From: an uncultured Bacillota bacterium
GTDB taxonomy: Bacteria; Bacillota; Clostridia; Lachnospirales; CAG-274
Reading direction: 5' to 3'
Assembly: GCA_958426775.1 (NCBI GenBank)
Contig: CATZZP010000018.1
Span: 1 to 44,648, forward strand
Length of the DNA stretch: 44,648 nucleotides
In this document: piece by piece, positions 15,648 to 23,365 of the stretch
How the letters are laid out: the number at the start of each line of letters is the position of its first letter
Position numbering within the stretch: position 1 is the stretch's first letter
The notes under the pieces: model-generated
Database searches by the model: none
What the model was told of the DNA's origin: nothing
What the model saw: the letters and a program-made list of their open reading frames with translations, nothing else
Program-made: the position numbers and the translations under genes

Positions 15648-16490
15648 ATGAGAGAGGTTAATGTAAGTGAGATAACAGCTTGTATAAAGGAGCTTTGCAT
15701 AAAGGCTAATTGTTGTCTTAATGAAGATATTTACGGCTCCTTAAAAACTGCCTATGAGGATGAAAAGTCACCTATCGGCAGGGATATTATAAACCAGTTA
15801 ATTAAAAATGCTGATATAGCTAAGGAAAAATGTAAGCCTATCTGTCAGGATACGGGTATGGCTGTAATTTTTATGGAAATAGGTCAGGATATACACTTTG
15901 CAGGCGGCAGTTTAACAGATGCCGTGAACGAGGGTGTGCGTCAGGGCTATAAGGAAGGCTATCTTCGCAAGTCAATAGTAGGTGACCCTTTAATAAGGGT
16001 AAATACAGGTGATAATACCCCTGCAATTATTCATTATAACATAGTTGAGGGTGATAAAATAAAAATTGATGTTGCACCTAAGGGCTTTGGCTCCGAAAAT
16101 ATGAGCAGGGTTTATATGCTTAAGCCCTCTGACGGTATAGAGGGTGTTAAAAAAGCAGTACTTGATTGTATAGAAAAGGCGGGTCCTAATCCTTGTCCCC
16201 CTATGGTTGTAGGTGTAGGTATAGGCGGTAATTTTGAAAAATGTGCTTATCTTGCTAAAAAGGCATTATTACGCCCTGTTAATTCCTCATCTGAAATTGA
16301 GTATATTGCAGATATGGAAAGGGAGCTTTTTGAAAAGGCAAATAAACTTGGTATAGGTCCTCAGGGCTTAGGTGGAACTACCACAATTTTAGGTATTAAT
16401 ATTGAAACCTACGCAACCCATATTGCAGGCTTGCCTGTTGCGGTAAATATAAGCTGTCATGTTACAAGACACGGGAGCTGTGAAATTTAA
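15648..16490 (+). CDS. fumA: Class I fumarate hydratase, alpha subunit
   Basis: This 280-residue protein is the alpha part of the two-subunit, oxygen-sensitive 4Fe-4S fumarase/tartrate dehydratase family, which interconverts fumarate and malate. Visible family motifs are PICQDTGMAVIF, GVGIGGNFEKCAYLAKK and GPQGLGGTTTILGINIE. Cysteines in CQDTG, FEKC and NISCH are candidates for cluster binding. The partner beta subunit is not next to it: a 541-residue membrane protein gene lies between (beta at 18193). L-tartrate dehydratase cannot be excluded from sequence alone. Confidence 0.92.
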   Translation: MREVNVSEITACIKELCIKANCCLNEDIYGSLKTAYEDEKSPIGRDIINQLIKNADIAKEKCKPICQDTGMAVIFMEIGQDIHFAGGSLTDAVNEGVRQGYKEGYLRKSIVGDPLIRVNTGDNTPAIIHYNIVEGDKIKIDVAPKGFGSENMSRVYMLKPSDGIEGVKKAVLDCIEKAGPNPCPPMVVGVGIGGNFEKCAYLAKKALLRPVNSSSEIEYIADMERELFEKANKLGIGPQGLGGTTTILGINIETYATHIAGLPVAVNISCHVTRHGSCEI

Positions 16491-16565
16491 GGGCTTTTTA
16501 ATTAAATTATATCGTTTTTATAAATTTTACCAAAAACAATTTTTCTATAAAACAGAGGAGAGAAC

Positions 16566-18191
16566 ATGAAAAAGAATAACAAAATTAAAAAGGAACTGAA
16601 AAATATAGATATTGTTTCAATAATATTTCTTTTAATAGCTGTCTTTACGGTAGTATATTATATGCTCGGCCCGTCAGAGGGCTATCTGCATTCTGACTGT
16701 GTAGATACCATGACCTGGGCATGGGCAAGTGTTGAAAGCGGTAAGCTTTTTAGTGAAAGCTTTTGTTATCCTTATCTTCTGCCCTTTGGCGGTACATTTT
16801 TTGTTTATCCCTTTGTAAAGCTTTTCGGTTTTACTATGTTTGCTTACAGATTTTCCATGCTTATGTTTACGGCAGCTCTTGCAGCTGCTGTATACTTTAC
16901 TGCAAGAGGTATGCAATGGAGCAGAAACACAGCTTTTTTTGCAGTAGGTCTTGAGCTTATTATTTTATCCTCAAGCAATAAATTAAGGGAGCTTTTCTGG
17001 GAGCATATAATTCATTACAGCTTAGGTGCTTTATTAGCCTTTGTGCTTTTAGCCCTTACCCTTGTCCTTATAAAAAGATGTGAGTATAAAGGCTTTAATA
17101 TTAAAGGGGATAAAAGGCTTATTGCTTTATCGGTGCTTGTTTTTCTTTGGTCCTTTTTCAGCACCTTTAACGGTGTAACAACCCTTGCCTTATCTACGAT
17201 ACCTGTAGTAGGTGCTTTGTTTATTGAGGTTTTAATTGACACAGAAAGAAAGATTTTTTCTAAGGAAAACAGGGGTATTTTTATTGCCTTTATTATAATT
17301 ATTGTATCAACTCTTTTGGGAGCCGTTTTATTTAAAGCTTTATCGGAGGGTATTGAAACAGGCTACGGTAATGCAAGCTCCGTTATATCTGACAGCTCCG
17401 AGTGGAGCGGTAATTTAATGAAATTTTTACAGCACTGGAGTTCACTTTTAGGTGCTGATTATAAGGCAGGTAAGTCTATTACCGATAAAGAAAATATTTT
17501 TGCGGCAATTAAATTAGCAGGCAGTCTTTTAATATTCCTTGTGCCTGTATACGCACTTTTTATTTATAATAAGTTTAACAGATACGAAAAAATATTTTTG
17601 CTTTTCCACTGGCTTATGACAGCTTTTGTGCTTTACGGCTATGTTTTAGGTAATCTTTCAAGTGTAAACTGGAGGTTGTCACCTATTATACCATCTGCAC
17701 TTATGGTAAATGTCTGTGTATGGAAAACACTTTTTCAAGATGTTAGCCTTAAAAGATTTTCTTTTCTTTTATCCGCTCTTGTAATATGTTCAGGTCTTGT
17801 TACGGTAGGTCAAATTTTAAATATGCCTTCAGACTACGGCAGGGATAACGACCACCACAAGGCAATAGAATTACTTGAGAAAAACGGCTTAAATTACGGC
17901 TATGCTACATACTGGAATGCAAATATCCTTACCCTTTTATCCTCAAGCAGTGTTGAGGTAAGGGACGTAAATGTGGACCTTGAATATCCCCGTAAGGGCT
18001 GGCTTAACACCGATAACCTTTGGTATGAGGACCAACCCAATCAGGACAGATATTTTTTCCTGCTTTCTAACAGCGAGTATGATGATTTAACAGAAAGAAA
18101 TCATGTTGTTTTAGAGGATACTATAGGGGTTATCAGAGAGGGTAACTGGGTTATACTTGTAAAGGATAGAAACTTAAATTGGAGGCAGTAA
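16566..18191 (+). CDS. Polytopic membrane protein, putative GT-C type glycosyltransferase
   Basis: This 541-residue protein has about ten or more hydrophobic segments (the first at residues 18-36) and a C-terminal hydrophilic domain of about 110 residues. The first outside loop carries GYLHSDCVDTMTWAW. An acidic residue in this loop is typical of GT-C enzymes, which move sugars from lipid carriers. No family can be named with certainty. The gene lies inside the fumarase pair and upstream of capA-like, glmU and epimerase genes, so a role in surface glycan assembly is inferred. Its end holds the GGAGG ribosome site of fumB, whose ATG begins two bases after its stop codon, so the two are translationally coupled. 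Confidence 0.6.
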   Translation: MKKNNKIKKELKNIDIVSIIFLLIAVFTVVYYMLGPSEGYLHSDCVDTMTWAWASVESGKLFSESFCYPYLLPFGGTFFVYPFVKLFGFTMFAYRFSMLMFTAALAAAVYFTARGMQWSRNTAFFAVGLELIILSSSNKLRELFWEHIIHYSLGALLAFVLLALTLVLIKRCEYKGFNIKGDKRLIALSVLVFLWSFFSTFNGVTTLALSTIPVVGALFIEVLIDTERKIFSKENRGIFIAFIIIIVSTLLGAVLFKALSEGIETGYGNASSVISDSSEWSGNLMKFLQHWSSLLGADYKAGKSITDKENIFAAIKLAGSLLIFLVPVYALFIYNKFNRYEKIFLLFHWLMTAFVLYGYVLGNLSSVNWRLSPIIPSALMVNVCVWKTLFQDVSLKRFSFLLSALVICSGLVTVGQILNMPSDYGRDNDHHKAIELLEKNGLNYGYATYWNANILTLLSSSSVEVRDVNVDLEYPRKGWLNTDNLWYEDQPNQDRYFFLLSNSEYDDLTERNHVVLEDTIGVIREGNWVILVKDRNLNWRQ

Positions 18192-18192
18192 A

Positions 18193-18744
18193 ATGAAGGT
18201 AAGTCTTAACACACCCATTACAAGAGAGGATGCACGTAAGCTTAAAGCAGGAGATATAGTAGAGATAACAGGCGTAATATATACAGCAAGAGATGCGGCA
18301 CATAAGCGTATGCTTGAAAACCTTGACAAGGGTATAGATTTACCTGTTGACTTAACCAACCAAGCCATATATTTTGCAGGTCCTGCACCTGCTAAGCCTG
18401 ATGAGCCTATAGGCTCTGTAGGACCAACTACAAGTTACCGTATGGACGCTTATTCACCACGTACTATTGACTTAGGTCTTACCTGTATGATAGGCAAGGG
18501 TGCAAGAAGCAAGGAGGTTATAAACTCCATGATGCTTAAGGGTGCCGTATACATAGGTGCCGTAGGTGGTGCAGGTGCTTTATTAAGCGAGTGTGTTAAA
18601 AAATGTGAGGTAGTAGCCTATGAGGACTTAGGCTCAGAGGCTATCCACAGGCTTGAGGTTGAAAACTTTCCCGGTATAGTTATAATAGACAGTTGGGGTA
18701 ATAATCTTTATGAAACTGAGGTTTTAAAGTATAAAGAGGACTAA
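18193..18744 (+). CDS. fumB: Class I fumarate hydratase, beta subunit
   Basis: This 183-residue protein is the beta (C-terminal, swivelling) part of class I fumarase. Motifs are GDIVEITGVIYTARDAAHKR, SVGPTTSYRMD, GKGARSKEV and VGGAGALLSECVK, with EDLGSEAIHRLEVENFP near the end. It joins the alpha subunit encoded at 15648. The start has GGAGG within the end of the previous gene. It is followed after 4 bases by the capA-like gene. Confidence 0.93.
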   Translation: MKVSLNTPITREDARKLKAGDIVEITGVIYTARDAAHKRMLENLDKGIDLPVDLTNQAIYFAGPAPAKPDEPIGSVGPTTSYRMDAYSPRTIDLGLTCMIGKGARSKEVINSMMLKGAVYIGAVGGAGALLSECVKKCEVVAYEDLGSEAIHRLEVENFPGIVIIDSWGNNLYETEVLKYKED

Positions 18745-18748
18745 GCCT

Positions 18749-19996
18749 ATGAAAAAAGTTATGCCTTTATTTTTAATTTTGTTTCTTATATTTCTTGCGG
18801 GCTGCGGAGCTGAAAGCACCTCTGTTGAAATAACTACGGAGGCAACTACCCTGACGGAAACCACAACTGAAGCTGCAACGGAGCCTCAGACCTACACAGC
18901 TAAAATAACGGCTGTAGGTGATTTAATGATGCACAGCTATCAGATGGACTCAAGCTATAACAAGGCAACAGATACATACAGCTTTGACTATAGTTTTAAA
19001 AAGGTGTATAATTACCTTCAAAGCTCTGATTTAACCCTGGGCAACCTTGAAACGGTTTTTGCAGGCAAGGAAATAGGATATTCCGACTATCCCTGCTTTA
19101 ACAGCCCTGAGGAGTTTGGCTATGCCATAAAAAATGCAGGCTTTGATGTTTTATCCACGGTAAATAACCACAGTATGGATAAGGGCAAAACAGGTGTGTT
19201 AAATACTATAGATTTTCTTGATAATTTGGGTATAGACCATTTTGGTACTTATAACAGCCAAAAATCAAGCGAAAATATATTTATTGAAAATGTAAATAAT
19301 ATTAAAATTGCCTTTGTAGGCTGGACCTACGGTGTAAACGGCATTAATATTCCCGACAGCTACTTAGTTAAGCTTTTAAATGAGGAAAATATAATAAAGG
19401 ATTTAGAAAGGGCAAAGGCTCTTAATCCCGACGTAATTATTGCCATGCCTCATATGGGTAATGAATATGAGGAATTTACAAGGGACACCTTTAAGGAAAA
19501 AATCTCCCTTATGGTAGAGCATGGTGCAGATATAGTTCTTGCAAGTCACCCTCATGTTTTACAGCAGATGGAATTTGTTGAAGCAGGGGGAAATAAAGCA
19601 TTTGTAATATACTCCTTAGGTAATTTTATCTCCTCACAAAGGGATAAGCCACGTGATGCAGGGGTAATTTTAAATATATATATTTCAAAAACAGAGGGTC
19701 AGGACTTTGAGTTTGACAAAATCTCCTACATTCCTACATGGGTACAGTGGAGGGACAGCAGCGGAAATTATAATATTCGTGTACTTTCGGTTTATGATGC
19801 AATAAAGTCCTATGAGGGTGATAACAGCTATATGTTAAGACCTAAGGACTATAACAGGCTGAAAGAGGTAATAGCTCATTCCTGTAAGATATTGACAGGA
19901 GAGGAAACTGATTATACAATGGTAAAAAAGGAATATATATTTTATAATAAAACAGAAACTCCTTCTACGGAAGAAGGGCAGAAAGAGGTGCAGTAA
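18749..19996 (+). CDS. CapA/PgsA-family lipoprotein
   Basis: This 415-residue protein has a lipoprotein signal (LILFLIFLAGC, Cys near residue 19), then a Thr/Glu-rich linker of about 30 residues, then a CapA-type metallophosphatase-like domain. The domain shows AVGDLMMHS near the start, GNLETV, TVNNHSMDKG, HMGNEYEE, SHPHVLQQ and SLGNFISSQ, a set typical of the family. CapA (PgsA) helps make or attach poly-gamma-glutamate capsules in Bacillus. No capB or capC is visible here, so the substrate is unknown. Its stop overlaps the glmU start (TAATG). Confidence 0.85.
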   Translation: MKKVMPLFLILFLIFLAGCGAESTSVEITTEATTLTETTTEAATEPQTYTAKITAVGDLMMHSYQMDSSYNKATDTYSFDYSFKKVYNYLQSSDLTLGNLETVFAGKEIGYSDYPCFNSPEEFGYAIKNAGFDVLSTVNNHSMDKGKTGVLNTIDFLDNLGIDHFGTYNSQKSSENIFIENVNNIKIAFVGWTYGVNGINIPDSYLVKLLNEENIIKDLERAKALNPDVIIAMPHMGNEYEEFTRDTFKEKISLMVEHGADIVLASHPHVLQQMEFVEAGGNKAFVIYSLGNFISSQRDKPRDAGVILNIYISKTEGQDFEFDKISYIPTWVQWRDSSGNYNIRVLSVYDAIKSYEGDNSYMLRPKDYNRLKEVIAHSCKILTGEETDYTMVKKEYIFYNKTETPSTEEGQKEVQ

Positions 19997-21354
19997 TGGA
20001 TAATTTAAAGGTAGTTATTCTTGCCGCAGGGCAGGGTACAAGAATGAAGTCAAAGGTGCCTAAGGTACTTCATAAAGTTCTTGATAAAACTATGGTGGAT
20101 TATGTAATTGACGTGTCCTATGAGGCAGGTGCAAAGGACGTTTGTGCCGTAATAGGTCATCAGTCTGCTATGGTTAAGGCTATGATAGGCGACAGGGTTA
20201 AGCTTGCCTTACAAAAGGAACAGCTGGGTACAGGTCATGCCGTAATGCAGGCAGGGGATTTTATTAAGGATGGCAATATCCTTGTGCTTTGCGGTGATAC
20301 CCCTCTTATTACGGCTGAAACCATAAGGGCATTAACGGACCTTCACGAGAGTGAGGACAATGATGCAACAGCTGTATCTATGATAGTAAGCGATCCTACA
20401 GGCTACGGCAGGATTGTACGTGAGTTTAATGATTTTTCACGTATTGTTGAGCAGAAGGACGCAACTGAGGAGCAAAAGAAAATAAAAGAGGTAAACTCAG
20501 GCGTATACATTTTTAAGGCAGAGGCTTTAAGCAAGGCATTTGAACAGCTTACAAACAACAATGCCCAGGGTGAATATTATCTTACGGATACCCTTGAAAT
20601 CATTAAAAACAACGGCGGCAGGGTTGATGTTATGGTAGCTAAGGACTCTGATGAATTTTTGGGTGTAAATTCAAAGCTTCAGCTTGCCCATGCTACCGAG
20701 ATTATGAAAAAGCGTATTAATGAAAAGCTTATGACAGAGGGTGTTACCCTTATGGACCCTGATAATACCTATATCGGTAAGGATGTTAAAATTGAGGCTG
20801 ACACCATTATCTATCCCGGCTGTATGATAGAGGGTAAAACAGAAATAGGTACTGACTGTATTATCGGTCCTAACTGCCGTATTCAGTCCTCAATTATTAA
20901 AAACGGTGTTACCATTCAGTCCTCTTTCCTTATTCAGGCAGAGGTTGATAACTATACAACAGTAGGTCCTTTTGCTTATTTAAGACCTAACTCAAAGATA
21001 GGTGAGCATGTAAGAATAGGTGACTTTGTTGAAATTAAAAACTCTAATATTGATGACGGCACTAAGGTAAGCCACTTAACCTATGTAGGTGATTCCGATG
21101 TAGGTAAGTGTGTAAACTTTGGCTGCGGTACGGTTACCGTAAACTATGACGGTAAAAATAAATTCCGCTGTAAGATAGGGGACAATGTATTTATCGGCTG
21201 TAATTCTAACCTTGTTGCACCTGTTGAAATAGGTGATAATGCCTATACGGCGGCAGGCTCAACAATTACTAAAAACGTACCTGAGGACTCCCTTGCAATA
21301 GCACGTTCAAGACAGGATAACAAGGATGGCTGGAGAAAGAAATCAGGTAAATGA
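19996..21354 (+). CDS. glmU: Bifunctional GlmU (GlcNAc-1-P uridyltransferase / GlcN-1-P acetyltransferase)
   Basis: This 452-residue enzyme makes UDP-GlcNAc for peptidoglycan and surface polymers. The N-terminal uridyltransferase carries LAAGQGTRMKSKVPKVLH and the GDTPLI motif. The C-terminal left-handed beta-helix runs from about residue 250, with hexapeptide repeats and the acetyltransferase active-site region KVSHLTYVGD. Full length and all signatures are present. It overlaps the capA-like gene by one base and the epimerase open frame by four. Confidence 0.96.
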   Translation: MDNLKVVILAAGQGTRMKSKVPKVLHKVLDKTMVDYVIDVSYEAGAKDVCAVIGHQSAMVKAMIGDRVKLALQKEQLGTGHAVMQAGDFIKDGNILVLCGDTPLITAETIRALTDLHESEDNDATAVSMIVSDPTGYGRIVREFNDFSRIVEQKDATEEQKKIKEVNSGVYIFKAEALSKAFEQLTNNNAQGEYYLTDTLEIIKNNGGRVDVMVAKDSDEFLGVNSKLQLAHATEIMKKRINEKLMTEGVTLMDPDNTYIGKDVKIEADTIIYPGCMIEGKTEIGTDCIIGPNCRIQSSIIKNGVTIQSSFLIQAEVDNYTTVGPFAYLRPNSKIGEHVRIGDFVEIKNSNIDDGTKVSHLTYVGDSDVGKCVNFGCGTVTVNYDGKNKFRCKIGDNVFIGCNSNLVAPVEIGDNAYTAAGSTITKNVPEDSLAIARSRQDNKDGWRKKSGK

Positions 21355-21371
21355 TTTGCGAGGATAAGCTT

Positions 21372-22526
21372 ATGAAAAAAATTAAGGTAATGAGTATATT
21401 CGGTACAAGACCTGAGGCAACTAAAATGGCACCTCTCATTAACGCTATGGAAAAATGTGAGGATATAGAGCAGATTGTGTGTGTAACGGCACAGCACAGA
21501 CAAATGCTTGACCAGGTTTTGGAAATATTTAATTTAAAGCCTGACTATGACTTGGATATTATGACCCAAAGACAGACCCTTACTGATATTACAACCAAGG
21601 CATTACAGGGTCTTGAAGGTGTTATGAAGGAGGCTAAGCCTGACCTTGTCCTTGTACACGGTGATACAACAACCACCTTTGCAGGCAGTCTTGCAGCCTT
21701 TTACAGTGAAATTAAATTAGGTCATGTTGAGGCAGGCTTACGTACCTATGATAAGTTTCAGCCCTTTCCTGAGGAGATGAACAGACGTCTTACAGGTGCT
21801 ATGGCTGACCTGCACTTTGCACCTACTCCCCTTGCTAAGGAGCATTTGCTTAAGGAGAATATTGACCCTGAGGGTATCTTTATTACGGGTAATACAGCTG
21901 TTGACTGCTTAAAGACCACCATTGAGCCTGACTTTAAGTTTGATGTGGAGCTTTTGAACAATATCGACTATAAAAACAAGAGGGTTATAACCATGACGGC
22001 TCACAGACGTGAGAATTTAGGCGAACCCCTTGAAAATATATGCAGGGCTGTGCTTCGTCTTACGGAAAGCTATGAGGATATAGAGGTTGTATATGCAGTA
22101 CACTTTAATCCTGCTGTAAGAGAGGTAGCAAATAAAATCTTGGGCGGTCATGAGAGAATACACCTTATAGACCCTCTTGATATTAAAAATATGCATAACC
22201 TTATGAACCTTAGCTATATGGTTATGACAGACAGCGGCGGACTTCAGGAGGAGGTACCTTCCATGGGTAAGCCTGTACTTGTACTGCGTAACGTAACGGA
22301 AAGACCTGAGGGTGTTGATGCAGGTACCCTTAAGCTGGCAGGTGTTCATGAGGACGAGATTTTTGCTATGGCAAGTGAATTACTTGACAATAAGGAAACC
22401 TATAATAAAATGGTAGCAAGCAAAAATCCTTTCGGTGACGGCTATGCGGCAGAGAGAATAGTTGAGGCTATCCGCTATCATTTTGTTTTAAGGCAGGATA
22501 GACCTGAGGACTATAAATTCAACTGA
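21372..22526 (+). CDS. mnaA: UDP-N-acetylglucosamine 2-epimerase (non-hydrolysing)
   Basis: This is a 384-residue enzyme that interconverts UDP-GlcNAc and UDP-ManNAc. It has FGTRPEATKMAPLI at the start, HGDTTTTFAG, GHVEAGLRT, PFPEEMNRRL, the MTDSGGLQEE motif and RPEGVDAGT. The start at 21372 (MKKIKVMSIF) is chosen because GCGAGG lies about 9 bases upstream. An ATG at 21351 overlapping the glmU stop would add seven residues. Coupling with glmU gives substrate and epimerase together. ManNAc is a component of wall polymers that bind SLH domains and of teichoic acid linkage units. Confidence 0.95.
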   Translation: MKKIKVMSIFGTRPEATKMAPLINAMEKCEDIEQIVCVTAQHRQMLDQVLEIFNLKPDYDLDIMTQRQTLTDITTKALQGLEGVMKEAKPDLVLVHGDTTTTFAGSLAAFYSEIKLGHVEAGLRTYDKFQPFPEEMNRRLTGAMADLHFAPTPLAKEHLLKENIDPEGIFITGNTAVDCLKTTIEPDFKFDVELLNNIDYKNKRVITMTAHRRENLGEPLENICRAVLRLTESYEDIEVVYAVHFNPAVREVANKILGGHERIHLIDPLDIKNMHNLMNLSYMVMTDSGGLQEEVPSMGKPVLVLRNVTERPEGVDAGTLKLAGVHEDEIFAMASELLDNKETYNKMVASKNPFGDGYAAERIVEAIRYHFVLRQDRPEDYKFN

Positions 22527-22538
22527 ATATAATTTTTA

Positions 22539-22570
22539 AGGAGATTGCAGTTTCAGCAATCTCCTTTTTT
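22539..22570 (+). terminator. Intrinsic terminator ending the fumarase-epimerase operon
   Basis: GGAGATTGC (22540-22548) pairs with GCAATCTCC (22556-22564) and is followed by six T. Confidence 0.9.
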
Positions 22571-22607
22571 CTAATCAAATATTAAATTTATACATAAAGT
22601 ATTTTAA

Positions 22608-22636
22608 TTGACACTTAATACCGGCAGTTGTATAAT
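22608..22636 (+). promoter_or_regulatory. Consensus sigma-A promoter for the dockerin-like exoprotein
   Basis: TTGACA (22608-22613), 17 bases, TATAAT (22631-22636): perfect consensus hexamers and spacing. The leader would be about 52 bases. Confidence 0.88.
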
Positions 22637-22694
22637 TATAAGCACAATATAATTATTATAGGGGCAATACTTTTATTTATTAAGGAGGATGATT

Positions 22695-23297
22695 ATGTTA
22701 AAAGTATTACAAACAGTAGCTTTATTAATGGTATTTTTAGCTTTGTTTATCGTAACAGCCTTTGCCTCTGATACGGTAATTACTTTGGAAAGTGCCACAT
22801 TAAACGGGGAAACTGTTACAATTAAGGGTAGCCTTACAGACCCTGTTGATAACCAGCAGATTACATTTATTGCTACGGATTTACTTGGGGACAGCTATAA
22901 TCCTGAGGGTATATTTTATATTGACCAGCAGGAGGCACAGCTTCAGGCTGATAACAGCTTTACCCTGAGTTTTAATATTAATGTGCTTTTAAGTGAGGAT
23001 ACTGTATACATTGTGCGAGTAGGCGGTACTAATATTCCAAATCCTGCTCAGATGATAATTACTACCTCAGGCGGTGAGGGTGAAGTTTTATTAGGTGATG
23101 TAAACCTTGACGGTATAATAACAGCAGAGGATGCCTCAATTACCTTACAGGAGGTTCTTTTCCATATTGAAACTCTGACTGATAGGCAGATTGCGGCAAT
23201 GAAGGTTACTAAAAGCGATGTAATTACATCCAGCAATGCTTCTGAGATACTTTATAAGTCCTTGGACAGTATGTATGAGTTTTCTATTTTCAGGTAA
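22695..23297 (+). CDS. Small secreted protein with dockerin-like C-terminus
   Basis: The start is set at 22695 (MLKVLQTVALLMVFLALFIV) because AAGGAGG ends at 22688, six bases before; the ATG at 22689 is too close. The 200-residue protein has a signal peptide, a beta-rich domain of about 100 residues with no family I recognise, and a C-terminal dockerin-like segment. The first calcium loop is good (GDVNLDGIITAEDA); the second (KVTKSDVITSSNAS) has lost acidic positions. It could bind a cohesin through one loop only. It probably heads a unit with the beta-helix gene at 23366. Confidence 0.7.
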   Translation: MLKVLQTVALLMVFLALFIVTAFASDTVITLESATLNGETVTIKGSLTDPVDNQQITFIATDLLGDSYNPEGIFYIDQQEAQLQADNSFTLSFNINVLLSEDTVYIVRVGGTNIPNPAQMIITTSGGEGEVLLGDVNLDGIITAEDASITLQEVLFHIETLTDRQIAAMKVTKSDVITSSNASEILYKSLDSMYEFSIFR

Positions 23298-23365
23298 AAA
23301 GGCTTTTATAGGGGAAAGGCTGAAATGCCCTTCTTTATTCAGATAAACGGAGGCGATTTATAATT

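Noticed and set aside
22689..22694. ATG at 22689 as the start of the dockerin-like exoprotein
   Set aside because: It directly abuts the AAGGAGG ribosome site; the ATG at 22695 has correct spacing.
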